Shown here: positions 21,429 to 34,313 of the stretch, in pieces
Numbering within the stretch: the stretch's first letter is position 1
Layout: each line of letters opens with the position of its first letter
Source of the DNA: Humulus lupulus
Lineage: Eukaryota; Streptophyta; Magnoliopsida; Rosales; Cannabaceae
Reading direction: 5' to 3'
DNA length: 64,000 nt
NCBI RefSeq assembly: GCF_963169125.1
Contig: NC_084802.1
Coordinates: 14,260,896 to 14,324,895 of the forward strand
Program-made: the position numbers and the translations under genes
Notes under the pieces: generated by a model
Told to the model about the DNA's origin: nothing
Database searches by the model: none
Seen by the model: the letters and a program-made list of their open reading frames with translations, nothing else

Positions 21429-23589
21429 TGTAAGGCCCTAATTTCTCATAGATTACCGAGAACACAATGTTGGGTCATAATTGTAAATATTGCTCTTTTA
21501 TTTAATAAAAACTTAAAAATAAATACATGGATCCATGGTTTTATAAAAATAAAATACTTGTCTTTAACATAAAAATGAGCAACACTTAAATAAAACAAAC
21601 TTTAAAATAAACTTTTAAAAAATAAATAAATAATTTGGCCCGCTTGATCTTGCTCGACTATATGGTCCCCAACGAATACATCACGAAGCTCTTAGGTCCC
21701 ACTCGCCACCGGCCTTTCTATCCTTAATTTCCTAAAATAACAACATCATAAGGAGTGAGCTTCTAAGCCCAGGAAGGAAAATACAAACAGGGGTTAGTCA
21801 TATAATCAAACATAACATATATTCACCAAAGTCATACAAACACAACATCTAGATCATATCATATCTTAAGTCATAATTCTAAATCATAATCTAAGCCATA
21901 AATCATACTCTAAGTCATAAGTCATAGGTCATAAGTCATAGATCATAAATCATAGGTCATAAATCATAGGTCATAAATCATAACTATAGGTCATATATCA
22001 TAATTATAACTAAAAAAAATAACAAATCAGATATAATAAAAAGATAAGTGCTTATACAGGGGTGGAAATTAAGCCCCGAACAAAAGTTCGTCGTACACCA
22101 GACATAGGTTCGTCATATAGTTTTGGCAACCGAGCCTACCGGACATAATCCGTCATACATCATTGGACACCTTAGGTCTAGACACACTTACCCCTTTATT
22201 GTACCTGAAATGTTAGGTCATACAAACATAAACTATATCATACATTACATAAACTAGATCATAATACTAAACTATCTAATTTTCCTTACCAACACCGAGA
22301 TAATTGAGAACAAATGCGGAACTTGGAACACTCCTAAAACCAGCAATAAAAATAGTGAGTATTTCTGAAGAACAGAGACGAAAGGAGTATAACTAAACCA
22401 CCAAGAGGAAACTTACCGAAAAGACACCTTAAGTTCAAAGAACTTAAAAACCTAACCACAAAACCATAACAAAAGTTAGAACCTGAATGAAAACTAAAGA
22501 AACTAAGGAATCAAACAGAATGAAACTTAAGAATAAGAGTACCTCAGTTTACCTTATGGATTAGTCTAGCTCCAATACCGAAACACTCTAACCTCACTTC
22601 CCAAAGTGTTTTATAAAGCTTAAGAATAGAAAAGCTTTTTCCCAACCCAAGTGTTTATCACTCTTATGGTCTCACTAGCACCTTGGAGTCTGATTACAGA
22701 TGAAGAGTAAGTGAAAGGGCTGGGTCCTAAGTCCTATTTATAGAGTTCTAGGAATAAAACTCTTCTTTTTAGCTTGAATAAAAATAATGAATTTTATTGA
22801 AGATATTTGAATATTCGTCAGTCATAGGCTTAGGACTTGGTCAAATTTTTCAGAGAGAGGTTTAAGGGGTCAAAGCTTGATTTTTAAAATTTCAAAACAA
22901 AAATAATAAAATCAAATAGAATCTTAACTTCTAACTCCCTAAATCTCGTAACTCTAAACTCACCTGTAGTAAAATCAACATACCTGGAGTTTTAGGACTC
23001 CAATTTAGACCATCTTTATACCCTTAGAAAGATACTTCAATTATCTACAACTTTTTAGAAATACTATTTTTCGAAATTCATAACATAACTGGGTCAAAAA
23101 TAGGTTGGAAGTTATAGTACCCTAAAGTTACGGAAAATCTATTTAATTATCTAAATATCAACCTAATCCACAAATAAATAAAATTGTGACAAATGTCATG
23201 CTCCTAACAGATTTTGGTGAATACTAAGTCTTATATTTCCCTTATTTTCTCATTAAAATAATAATTCCTTAATAATTATGCACATGACAAGTGTCATAAC
23301 CCTATTGGCTCTATCTAAACCTTAGGAATAACCATGCTCATGACAAGTGTCATATTCTTATTGGCTCTATCTAAACCTTAAGTTATAATAATTATCATAT
23401 TAATAACCAGAAATATTAATCAAACCTTATGTTATAATTAATATTCTTAAACTATAGGCTAAACTTATAAAATTCATAATTATTGCTATGAGTTTCCAAC
23501 TAAGTCCCGATTTGAACCAAAATCCACGGAATCTAAAATACTACAACTATTACTATCTAGCTAACTAAGTAAAATTCCAGGACGCTACA
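21429..23589 (-). repeat. Family A-related (A2) solo LTR, TSD AATCC
   Basis: Plus-strand ends are TGTAAGGCCC and GGACGCTACA. On the minus strand it starts TGTAGCGTCCTGGAATTTTAC and follows the same phrases as family A (GATTTTGGTTCAAA.CGGGACTTAG). A perfect 5-bp duplication AATCC flanks it (21424-21428 and 23590-23594). Internal parts resemble the middle of the LTR at 41438-43385 more than the other A copies, including the absence of GGCGATATATCGCC palindromes. At 21860-22010 there is a run of about ten short units of TCATAAGTCATA/TCATAGGTCATA type. No internal region adjoins it. Confidence 0.87.
22735..22742 (-). promoter_or_regulatory. TATA box of A2 solo LTR
   Basis: TATAAATA on the minus strand within the family phrase CTATAAATAGGACTTAGGACC. 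Confidence 0.6.
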
Positions 23590-23618
23590 AATCCTTAGTT
23601 GTTGAGTCTAAGGTAAGA

Positions 23619-23621
<3 letters not shown>

Positions 23622-23662
<41 letters not shown>
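23622..23662. repeat. (GA)n microsatellite
   Basis: About 20 uninterrupted GA units, 28 bp right of the solo LTR's target duplication. In length it is a typical polymorphic plant dinucleotide tract. Confidence 0.95.
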
Positions 23663-23665
<3 letters not shown>

Positions 23666-23874
23666 GGGGTGATGGGAAGAAAGAGGGAGTGATAGTGATT
23701 TTTTTTTTTTACTTTTTTTATATTTGCAATAAGTTCTGTTTTAAATATTTTAAAATTTTAAAATCAGTTTAAAATAAAAATAATTATATGCATACATGTG
23801 GCTAGATATGTTAAATTTTAAGGGGTGATTTGGTCATCTTGAAATATATCTTGACCAAATTTGAGCGAAAGGTA

Positions 23875-24275
23875 CACTACGGGAAAATAGGTCTACAACG
23901 ATGACTTCTAGACATACAGCGACGACATGTCGTCGCCAAAGCGTCGTCGCTGTAGGTCCGTATGTCTAGAGACCTATAGCGATAAAAAAACGTTGTCTTC
24001 GCAACGATGACGACATGTCAGTTGCAATAGGAAATCCATTTTTTTGGTTGAACTAGGCTATTGCGACGACATGTTGTCACTGTAGGTGTTTACAGAATTT
24101 AAAAAATTGAATTTCAAAGCCCCCTACTGCGACCACATGTCATCGTTGTAGAGTGTCTGAGTTTATATACCTGCAGCGACGACATGTCGTCGCCTTAGGG
24201 TCACGAAATCTCAAATTTTTGTGTTCAGCGAGCACCCTTCTACAACGACATGTCGTTGTTGTAGGTATATATATA
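23875..24275. repeat. Left subterminal palindromic repeat array of CACTA #1
   Basis: At least five copies or near-copies of GCGACGACATGTCGTCGC and its variants (GCGACGACATGTTGTCAC, ACGACATGTCGTTG), each followed by TGTAGG-type words. The 18-bp copy at 23919-23936 is a perfect palindrome. In En/Spm elements such subterminal repeats bind the element's TnpA protein; that role is family knowledge. Confidence 0.85.
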
Positions 24276-24447
24276 TTTTTAAAAAAATTAATTAATTATA
24301 TTTATTAAATGAATAAAACCAATTTATTAATTAAATAACAAAACAGAGTTATTATTAATCAAATAGTATTTAATATTAATATGATATAAAGATAAAAATA
24401 ATTTTGCTCAAAAAACTAGAGGCGTGAGATCTGCTTTCTTCTTCTCC

Positions 24448-25715
24448 ATGGCGAGACGCAAGAAAGTAATTCAGAAGCCTGTTTCTAAATCTTCAGAGGT
24501 TGTGATCGATTCTCCTAAGGGACTGATTAATGAAGAGTTTCAAACTAAGAACCTAGATGTTGAGCATTTGGTTGAGGAAGTTTATGCGGATACTGTTGCT
24601 GATTTTTCAGAGGCTTATGATGAAGATGGTCATGGTTTAAATAACAATGGGGAGCACGGTGAGGGGATTAATTTGGGAAATTCCTCTTTGGTGAAGGATG
24701 GAGACAATTTAATATTTCAAGATCTAGCCAAAGATAAGTGGGCTCAATTTCGTGATACATTCACACAGCAGAGTGAGGCAAAATTGTCCTATGAGGAACC
24801 ATTGATCAGGGATGGGAAGCTAATAGCTCAGTTGGATCTGGAGGAGATTGAGGAGCATGCTTCTTTTTGGAATACAGCTATGGTCTGTATTGTGCTTGGT
24901 GCTAACCCTCCGATTGCAGTGTTTGAAGGATCCATTCGAATAATGTGGGGAAACCTCGGCATTGAAAGGGTGGTTCGGATGAATGCAGGGTTTACAATTG
25001 TTAAATTTCAGGATATAGCTACTAGGGACTTGGTTTTAGAATCTGGAGTGGTTCACTTTGATAGGAAACATGTCATCTTGAGGCCTTGGTCGACTGGCAT
25101 TGATACTCTAAGGTTAGTGAAATCGGTTCCTGTTTGGGTTAGATTGCATGATTTGGGGATTCAATATTGGGGAACTAAATGTTTGGGTGCTCTTGTGAGT
25201 ACCATTGGTAGACCCATGATGATTGATAAGATTGATAAGATAACTAAAGATAGATCCATGGTGAAGTTTGCTAGAGTGCTAGTGGATGTGGAAATAACTG
25301 AAAAGCTTCCTCATAGTATCAGTTTTCTGAATGAACGTGGACAATTGGTAGAGCAGGCTATTGAGTTTGAATGGTTGCCTACTAAATGTTTGATTTGTAA
25401 AAGCCTTGGGCATGCTGCTTCTAGTTGTAGGCGGGAGCAGGAGCGGTTTGGCAACCTAAGGTGGATCAGGTAGGTGCAGTTGAGAAGATAGATGAGCATA
25501 ATCAGGTTGATTTAGAACCAGATTAAGATAAAGTGGCATCGAATTCCATTGAAACTGGGATTGTTTTGGAGGCATATGTTGATCCCGTGAAGGAGAATCG
25601 TAGTAATATAGAAGACCAGGAACAGGCTTGGACTACTCCCAAAAGAGTGATTGGAGCTAAACATGTCAATGAGGAGTCTCAACCTAGTAAGAATAATCAA
25701 TATAGTGTGTTATAG
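24448..25715 (+). pseudogene. LINE #1 ORF1, DUF4283 / CCHC nucleic-acid-binding protein (frameshifted)
   Basis: I chose ATG 24448 (CTCCATGGCG, a good plant context); the frame is also open a little upstream without an ATG. The N-terminal 100 residues are acidic and low in complexity. They are followed by a DUF4283-type domain (FWNTAMVCIVLGANPPIAVF to VPVWVRLHDLGIQYWG) and a CX2CX4HX4C zinc knuckle (CLICKSLGHAASSC) at the end of the first open stretch. The frame is broken near 25440, where translation should shift to the frame that stays readable to 25715 (ending NNQYSVL), interrupted by one stop near 25525. ORF1 proteins of this type bind LINE RNA; that is inferred from the family. Confidence 0.9.
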
Positions 25716-25759
25716 GATGGTCAAATGGTGGTTTCAAAACATGGTAAGATTGTTAAAAA

Positions 25760-28700
25760 GAATTCTAATGGAAGGAGGAAATCTTCTGTGCTGGAATGTT
25801 AGAGGCCTTAATAAAAGGAATAAGCAGAAATCTCTCTATGATTTTTGTCAGTTCAATAAAATTGGGTTAGGGGCGTTTCTTGAGTCGAAACTTAGGGGTT
25901 CAAAAATTGAAGAAATGATGGCATTAGTTTTCAGGGGTTGGGAGTTTTATTCTGTCCCGGTTGTAAAAGGTCGAATTTTGCTGGTTTGGAAAGGTGATAT
26001 AGTTAAAGTGTCAGTTCTTGGAGCTGAGGACCAGTTCATCCATTGTTTTGTGAAGATCATGGGGATTACTAAGGAGTTCTGCTTGACAGTGATATATGGC
26101 AAAAATAAGATTGAGGAGAGGAAGAGACTTTGGCAAGCCATGGATTCTTTTCTGTTTCCTGTCCAGCCTGGGCTAGTAGCTGGAGATTTTAATGCAATTT
26201 TTTATTTTGATGATACAATTGGAGGTAGGCCTATAACTGATATGGAAATGGAAGATGCTTGTAATTGGAGAGCTAGTTGTTTGATGACTGAAATCCGTAG
26301 GATTGGTGCTCATTATACTTGGTCTAACAAGCAGATGGAAGGGTTTCGTATATTCTTTAAATTGGATAGGGCTCTTAGTAATGAAGCCTAGGTTGATGCT
26401 TTTCCAAATTCAGAGGCTCACTTTAATTGGGATGTTCTTTCAGATCATTGCTACTGTATTATTAAGCCTGTTATTAGTCAGATTTCAGGGGTGAAACCAT
26501 TCAAATTCTTTAACATGAGGATTTTAGAGATACTGTTCTTAAAGCTGGTGTATGAAGAGTTTTCGAACTGATCTTCTGGGAATTGTTCAGAAACTGAACA
26601 GATTGAAGACAGTTCTGGTTTAGTTTAACAAACGGCAAGTTGGTGATGTCACAGATCGATACTTAGCTGCCAAGGAAAAGTTCCAACATGCTCAATTTTT
26701 GCTTCAGCAGAAACCTCACTCTACAGAATTTCAGCAAGCAGAACATGTAGCATGTTTAGAATTTTCTCGTCTTTCTAAGATGTATGAGAGTTTTCTTCGG
26801 TAAAGGAGCAAGATCACTTGGCTAAGATTTGGAGATGACAATACGTCATATTTTTATGCTACTTTAAAGCAGAGGTCAGCTTTTAATAGGATCACTGCCT
26901 ATTTGGATGAGCATGGTAAGATTGTTTACTGTTATGATGATGTGATTAATCATTTTATCAATCATTTTAAAGGTTTTCTGGGCAATCCTAGCTCTGCTAC
27001 TTCTAGGATTCAGCTTGATTGTTTTAAGTTTGGCACTATTTTGAATTTAGACCAGCAGCTCAGTTTAATAAAGCCTTTTTCGAAGAAGGATGTAAAAATG
27101 GCCATGTTTAGTATTCATTCAGTTAAAAGTCCTGGTCCTGATGGGTTTGGTTCGGGTTTTTTCAAGTACATGTGGAGAGATTTGGGGGATGAGATTTCCA
27201 CTGCTGTTTTGAATTTTTTTGAAAATGGTCGATTACCTACAGCCCTTAACAGATCAATTATTACCCTTATTCCAAAAACAGATAATCCTTCCACAGCAGC
27301 AGATTATAGACCAATAACATGTTGTAACACTTTATACAAGTGTATTTCAAAGATGATTTGTGTGAGATTGGCTACTGTTCTCCCTTTACTTACTCATCAG
27401 AACCAGGGAGCATTCATTAAACATAGATCATTGGCGCATAACATCTTCATTCTCCAAGATCTACTCAAAGGCTATTCCGGGAATAATATCTCAACTAGAT
27501 GTTTGATAAAGATGGATCTAAGCAAGGCTTATGATTCCGTTGATTGGTATTTCTTGGAGGATCTGTTGAACACTTACTGTTTTCCTAGTCGTTTTATCCA
27601 TTGGATCATGGTTTGTTTGAAAGGGGCTTCTTATTCTTTATTATTGAATGGCAGATTACATGGAGGGTTCAGTGGGATGAAAGGCTTGTGGCAAGGAGAC
27701 CCCATTTCCCCTCTGCTTTTTGTATTGATTATGGAGTATCTAACTCGTTTGCTTGTTTAGGCTGCCCATCACAAGGACTTCAGGTTTCACCCTCACTGTA
27801 AACAGCTAAATCTTGTCAATCTTTGCTTTGCGGATGATCTCATTCTTTTTTGTAAGGGTTCCTATCGGTCAGTTCAAATTCTTCATGATGGTTTTAGTAA
27901 ATTCAGTCAGGATTATCGGCTCACTGTGAACTTATCTAAATCTCACATCTATTTTGGTTGTGTTTATTTGGATGAAAGGATAAGAATCATGGATTGCTTG
28001 AAGATTGAGGAGGGTTCCTTCCCTCTAAAAATCTGGGAATGTTTCTTAGACCTACTAAATGGAAGGCTGAGGATTGTGGTTTAATTCTTAAAAAAATTCA
28101 AAGCAGATTACATACATGGTCTAGTAGGCATCTTTCTTTTGCTGGAAGCTCTCAACTTATTCAATCTGTTTTGCTGGGTATTAGGGCTTATTGGATGAGT
28201 ATTTTTTTGCTTCCACAAAGAATTATTCAGGAGATTGATATGTTATGCAGGAACTTTCTTTGTGGAGTTAAGGGCAGCTGAAGCAAGTTGCAACTGTCTT
28301 CCTGGAAGCAGGTTTGTTTGCCAAAGAGTTTGGGAGGGATTGGTTTTAAAAAAGGGTCAAAATGGAATGTTATATTGATGGCCAAATATATTTGGGCTAT
28401 TTCAACTAAGCAGGACTCTTTATGGGTCAAATGGGTGGCTAATATCTATCTCAAAGGGCAAAGTTTCTGGTCTTACAGACTTCAATCTGATGTAAGCTGG
28501 TACTGGAGGAAGCTTATTAAGCTGAGAGATCATTTTTCTCATGATTCATTAATGGCTTCGGTTACCAAAGGCAAATTAAATCTTTCTAGCCTATATAATC
28601 AGTTGGTTCAAAAGGATAAGGTTCATTATGATAAGGTGGTTTGGTGCAAGTTGTCTCTTCCCAAGCACAGATTTATTTTATGGCAAGCGGTTTTAGGCCA

Positions 28701-29130
28701 TCTTCTTACAAGAGATAACTTGATTAAATGCCATATGCAGGTTGAGTCTAGCTTATGTCCTGTTTGTGATTTGGAAGTGGAGTCGCATGCTCATCTATTT
28801 TTTAATTGTCCCTTCTCCCAGAAGGTGTTGCATCAGATTCGTTCTTTGCTGGGTCATGTGATTTGGCCTTCTCAGTATTCAGGTTGGCTAAATTGGATGG
28901 ATGGGAGACCTAGGGGGCTTCATCAAAGGATTGTTGCTGCTGTCCTTGCTGCTACTGTGTATTATATTTGGACTAACGGGAATTGTTGTGACTTTGATTC
29001 TTATTCAATTTCTGTTTTGAAGTTGAACTCTTTGATTCTTATGGGTCTTAAAGCCAAATTATTAGAGTTACTTAGTTGTAATCTGAAAGCTGTTGAGAAG
29101 AGATTGGTTGATTTTATTCAACAATTGTAA
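25760..29130 (+). pseudogene. LINE #1 ORF2: APE endonuclease, reverse transcriptase, zf-RVT (multiple stops)
   Basis: Endonuclease at 25770-26391 (LLCWNVRGLNK, later AGDFNAI and HYTWSN). After stops near 26391 and 26570 the reverse transcriptase reads from about 26800 to 28280: ITWLRFGDDNTSYF, KSPGPDGFGSGFFK, LIPKTDNPSTAADYRPITCC, LIKMDLSKAYDSVDW, LWQGDPISPLLF, then FADDLILF after a stop at 27760. The last part (28288-29130) holds the zf-RVT domain (KHRFILWQAVLGHLLTRDNL, CPVCDLEVESHAHLFFNCPF). The catalytic FADD is intact, but at least four stops or frameshifts break the frame. The usual order and length (about 1,100 codons) fit plant L1 elements. Confidence 0.92.
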
Positions 29131-29227
29131 TTCAGTTGTTGAGTCTTTGTAACTGGTGCTGGGGGTTTGTAATCTGTTTTAGTGGAATATATTTTTCTTC
29201 TGATAATATTTTTTTTTTTTTGCTCAA

Positions 29228-29312
29228 CTTAGTACAAACATAAGTAGTATAGTCTCCAAAATGTAAAAAACAACACAAAATATTAATAATTTAAAAGAAT
29301 AATATAACAAAA
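29228..29312. other. CACTA sequence between LINE #1 and the second CACTA gene
   Basis: Short AT-rich segment; probably the 3' UTR of the minus-strand CACTA gene that ends at 29313. Confidence 0.4.
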
Positions 29313-30760
29313 CTAAATGTCATCTAAATTAATCCCAAAGTCGTCATCATCGTCAAGGTGCTGTGGTAGTTGTGGCTGCTGTGGTGGCTCTGGTGAAAAT
29401 TGTCCTGAACCTGGAAAGTTCGCCATCATGGACTGTATCATATTCATGTCTAAGTTCATAGGTTGAAATTGTGGAGCTTGAATGTTTGGATTTGTAGCTT
29501 GCATAAATTTTTGCATTTGGGTCATAATGGCTTGACTGAAGTGTTGAACCATAGACTGGAATACCTCAGCTGGTACCATCAGAAGGCCGACTATGGTGGA
29601 CGTAAATGGTGATGCCTCCGACTATAAAGAGGATCTGGTGCGCCTAAGGGAAAGGTACAAGTGCTCTTCAACTTGCGTCCAATACCTCGGTTGTGGCCAT
29701 GACGTTGACCAAGTACTTTTGAGATGACTTTTATCTCATCGACAGAGACACTTCCTGCTGAAGATTCAGATTGGAATTGGGATTGGGATTATGTCTGGAC
29801 TTCTTGCTGCAAGGCATCCTGCAGTTTAGAAACAAGACAATTAATACATAACACAATTAAATAATAAATATATATATAAAAAACTTAGAAAGTTACTTAC
29901 ATATGCATCCTTAGCATTCGTGTTCACCCATCCACGTGTCAGATGATTGTGCACGTTATGGAACGTATAAATAATGCTGGGTAGTTCCTTAGTCTGAAGA
30001 TTCATCTTTAGAAAACAAAATATAACAAAATTTTGGTTAAATATTGAAAATATTATTAAGATAACTGAAATTTTTTCAAATTATCTACATATTTTTATTT
30101 AGCTTCTTAAATCGAGCAGAAGCATAAGAGGTCGATCCATGGAGACTTGGATATTTCTTTTTTGTTCTGTTGGCAACATTTTCCTTTGAGCGTACCATGA
30201 ACTGCGGAGTGGTGAAAAGGTCAACCAACTTCTACCAACTCTCGTTGTCCATGTCCTACGGTGGATTCTTTCTGGCTGTCTCGATATCATCATACCCTCC
30301 ATGTTCATCGAAGTGTTTTTTCTTGCGACCTTTTCAATCCTTGTAGCGATCCTAAAACTCTCGCTCAATGCCACTCTCTATTAGTGGCCACTCAGGGAGA
30401 GCTTGGGGAAGAATGAAAAATTCCTTCAAAAAAAAAATTAAAACTTGTTATAATTTTGAAATTATACAAAACATTAAGTGTGAATAATTTGATAAATTTA
30501 CCTCAATCTTTTGCATCAATCCTATCTTGTGCTCATCCGGAACACTCTACCATGAATCATAATATAACAACACATGGTGACTAATAAGGTTACACATAAG
30601 TCTCGTGATTCAACAGACCAAAATCACCAACTGATTTGTAGGTTCCCTCCTTCAAATCAAATTGTAGATTCAACATACCTTTATTGTCATCGATGAGCTA
30701 CTGCAAATTTTTGGATCGAGACCGACTTCTTCTTTTCGCGGTAGCCGCTGCATATTTTAT
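29313..30760 (-). pseudogene. CACTA #1 second gene, Transposase_24 (Ptta/En/Spm)-like, TnpA-type
   Basis: Minus strand, apparently several exons. The piece around 30100-30380 reads, in a frame different from the longest open one, ...DEHGGYDDIETARKNPP, LVDLFTTPQFMVRSKENVAN, SLHGSTSYASARFKK, the hallmark of plant Ptta/En/Spm transposase proteins. A stretch at 29880-30005 and the segment 29590-29820 (DEIKVISKVLGQRHGHNRGI) follow. The last exon encodes a Gln/Met/Pro-rich tail ending in an Asp run (HLDDDDDFGINLDDI, stop at 29313). Stops occur in at least three places. In En/Spm the TnpA-class protein binds subterminal repeats; whether this one did is inferred from family position. Confidence 0.78.
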
Positions 30761-30959
30761 TTAAAAATAAAATAAAATTGAATAAAATAATAACAATTTA
30801 TCATTTTATCAATAAAACATAGACTACTTATAGTACATTACATGTCTCACAGGAAGTAGGCACTCGCGTAGGATCTGGAGGAGGATCACTCGCTCCATCA
30901 CTGCCATGAGAACGAGCAATAGCAGCTGACATATTTGTATCAATCCAACTTGATCTTAT

Positions 30960-33028
30960 GCATTCTCCATGTCCTTAAAAAACAATGTACAAGCACAAAT
31001 TTGCTGAAAGAAATTGAAAAGCTCAATGATTGTCTTCGAAATAAACTTATCTAAGTAGCCTCGAACTCCTACTTGCAACATACGTTGCACAAGAATGTGA
31101 CAATCATGGGATTTCAACCCAACAATGTTGCCATCATTGTTAGTTACTTTCTTAGAGAAATTTGAACCGAAGCAATCAAGAAGTCTAACTCCTTTTATGA
31201 ACTAAAAAAAAAATCCATCTATCATCCGATGTCAATGAGTACATAGGATGTGGTTTGATCAACTTCGTATCGTCTTCCTTGAGGTAAAAATATTCTTGGA
31301 TACCCCAATTCTTCAAGGCTACTCGTGTGTTGGTGATGTCTTTAGATTTGTCATTCATAAGAAAAGTATCGAGTAAACTGTCACAAACATTTTTCTCTAC
31401 ATGCATCACATATAAATTGTGCTTCAGTTCAAGTTCGGTCCAGTAATCAAGTTCAAAGAAAATACTCTTTTTACTCCAATTATGCTCTTTTGGATCTCAC
31501 TTCTTTTCACGCCTCCGAAACTGACATGTTTACCCGGCAAACGATCTAGAATATGCGCAAATTGTTCGAGTATATCTTGACTACTAAATTTTCTTGGAGG
31601 ACGCCCTTTTTCATAATTCATATCAAACAAGCGACTCTTCCTCCACTTATGTGTAGAAGATAGGAATCTTCTATGACCAACATAAGCCGTCTTCCCAATT
31701 ACTCGACATTAAGGAGTGTCTTCGTTGCATGAAGAACATGTCATATATCCATGGCCACTCCAAACAGACAAATAACTACGGGCCGAAAAATCATTGATAG
31801 TCCATAATAGTATTGCTCACATTCTGAATACATTGTTAATTGCAGTGTCTCTGGTTTGAACTCCTTCATCCCACAACTCCTTCAATTCATCTAACACATT
31901 CCTCAAAAAGACATCCATGTCCTTCCCAGGTGATTTCAGTCCGGGAAACAATAAAGTAAGCAAGAATGGTTACTCTTTCATGCACAACCATGGAGGCATA
32001 TTGTATGTGCAGAATGTTACCGGCCATATGTCGTAAGATAGACTCATGTTACCAAATGGATTAAAACCACCAGCAGCAAAACTCAATCGAACATTTCTAG
32101 GTTCTTTGGCAAAATCTAGATATCCAGTATCAAATTGTTTCCAAGCACCCCCATCAATAGGATAATGCACCACACCATATTCTTTCGATCGTCCCGTACA
32201 ATGCCAGGTCATAGCCTTTGTTGTATGCCTTGAACCATAAAGATGATTTAGCCTAGGAGTCAAAAGGAAGTACCGCAACACTTTCTGAGCGACTTTTTTC
32301 CCCATTGTGTCTTTGTCAACCCATCTACTCTCACCACATACAGGACAACTACGTTTTTGAGAATTCTCCATCCAAAACAAACAACAGTCGTACTTGCAAG
32401 CATGAATTGATTGATAACCTAACCCTAACTTCCTCATTTTTTTCTTAGACTCGTAGTATGAAGCTGGAATCTTATTCTCCTTCGGGAATGAAAATTTCAT
32501 AAACTGCAAAAGTTCATCAAAGGAACTATTAGTCCATTTATTCGTAACCTTCATGTGCATCATCTTTGCCAAGAAGTTCAAGGAAGACAACCAAGTACAA
32601 CTAGGGTACAACTTAGCTTCAATCTCTTGAAATGGTCCATCAAATTGATTCTCTGCACTACTGACACCACCATCTTAAATTCTTTCATTTACGCCTTCTT
32701 CGTTAGTGACTTATTCACCAATAATATCATTGATGATGTCTATCATCTCATCAGCCACTGGAGTCCCGTCGTCCACTACTAGAGGCATATCAACTTCACC
32801 GTGGTAGGTCCACTTCATGTATTGTTGCAGAAACCCATATCTGTATATGTGAGCTTCCACCACATCCATTTTCTGACTCAATATATGGACACACTGAATG
32901 CATGGGCACATGACTTCTCCCTAAGCATTCACATGATTCTTGGTCATTTGTATAAATGCTTGAAGACCATTCCAAAACTCATCAGAGTTACGCCGTCTAT
33001 TAGTTATCCAACTCTTCTCAATCGTCAT
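30960..33028 (-). pseudogene. CACTA #1 TNP2-type transposase (tnpD-like), broken
   Basis: Start at ATG 33028 (MTIEKSWITN). Order on the minus strand: transposase-associated domain (MCPCIQCVHIL, HIYRYGFLQQYMKWTYHGE; 32711-32911), preceded by an in-frame stop; the TNP2 core (31970-32611: LLQFMKFSFPKENKIPASYYE, MRKLGLGYQSIHACKYDCCLFW, CPVCGESRW, LTPRLNHLYGSRHTTKAMTW); FDMNYEKGRPPRKFSSQDIL (31424-31630); MHVEKNVCDSLLDTFLMNDK (31185-31409); and the start of the DUF4218 domain (LKSHDCHILVQRMLQVGVRG, about 31010-31150). At least five stops or frameshifts are present. In life this protein cuts and joins CACTA ends. The gene is truncated after early DUF4218. Confidence 0.92.
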
Positions 33029-33059
33029 AACTAATTCAAGTGGAAAATAAATTATCGCA

Positions 33060-34308
33060 ATGTGATAATCATAAAAAATTACCTTTATTTGGTAATAGTT
33101 TTTTTTATCACCAAATGACTAATTTTTTTAAGTAAATTATGATATCTTATTAATTCTTATGAATATATTATCAAATTTAATAATTTATTATAAAATTAAT
33201 TATATATAAAAATATTTAATTATAAATTTAATATTAATTATTATTATTAATTTCTACTTTTAATTAAAAAAACAAGAGTTTTATACTTGTAAAATTGTTA
33301 TTTTAATTTTCACTTTATAATTTTATGAATATATTATCAAATTAATTAAATATACAAATATTTAATTATAAATTTATTAATTTACTATTAATAATTATAA
33401 TTAATTTTCACTTTAATTTTTAAAAATAACAATAGAATTTTATACTTGTAAAATTATAATTTTCACTTTATAGTTTTATGAATATATATTATCAAATTTA
33501 TGAATTTATTATAAAATTAATTAAATATACAAATATTTAATTATAAATTTATTAATTTACTTTTAATGAATATTATTAATTTCTACTTTTTACTTTTTAA
33601 TAATAACAATAGAGTATTATACTAGTAAAATTATTATTTTTATTTCTACTTTATAATTTTATGAATATATATTATCAAATTTTATGAATGTATTGTAAAG
33701 TTTCATCATATAAACAAATATTTACTTTTAAATTTATTAATGATTATTATTAATTTCTTTGATAATTATTAAATTATTATTTTAATTTTCACTTTTTATT
33801 TTTTCAAAAATAACAATAAAGTTTTATAAATGTAAAATTATTTTTTTAATTTCCACTTTATGATTTTTTTTATTAATTGTTTTAAAATTAATTAAAAAAT
33901 TTAATCACACTAACTTTAAAATTATTTTTTAATGTTTAATATTTATAAATATATTAAAATTTTGGTAGCATAACGGTTATAATCTAACCTACCCTAAAAT
34001 TTAAAATCTACATAAAAACTACAAAATCAATCCCAGCACATACATATACTAATTATAAACATCTAATTATATTAATATAACCTACCATACAATTGAAAAA
34101 TACAACTCACATTCACATTTATATAAATAAACATATTCAACTAATATCTAACATGCCATTTAATTAAATTAAAATAACATATTCAACAATATATATCTAA
34201 AATAACTAATTCCACAACTGACATATTAACATTTAATTAAATTAACATATTAACATATTCAATATTATCTACAATACCCAATTACACAATTAACATATTA
34301 ATCAATTA
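33060..34308. other. Very AT-rich CACTA interior, no gene
   Basis: Near-pure A/T with recurring phrases ATTTAATTATAAATTTATTAAT and AATAACAATA.AGTTTTATA; about four imperfect long repeats (33180-33860) can be followed by eye. It lies upstream of the transposase start and probably belongs to an intron or leader. Confidence 0.6.
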
Positions 34309-34313
34309 CACAA

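Larger units (their letters stand above)
24412..29217 (+). mobile_element. L1-like LINE #1, near full length, TSD TTTTGCTCAA
   Basis: ORF1 (DUF4283 plus zinc knuckle) and ORF2 (endonuclease, reverse transcriptase, zf-RVT) lie in order on the plus strand. The 5' end starts right after TTTTGCTCAA (24402-24411) and the same ten bases recur at 29218-29227, so the insertion is bounded by a target duplication inside the CACTA element. The 3' end is a sense-strand T run (about 14 T, part of which may belong to the duplication) and not the usual A run. Stops in both ORFs mean this copy is dead. Confidence 0.85.

Noticed and set aside
21860..22010. Regular TCATAAGTCATA units considered as a CRISPR-like array
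   Set aside because: Contiguous 8-20-bp degenerate tandem repeats without unique spacers, in plant DNA inside an LTR.
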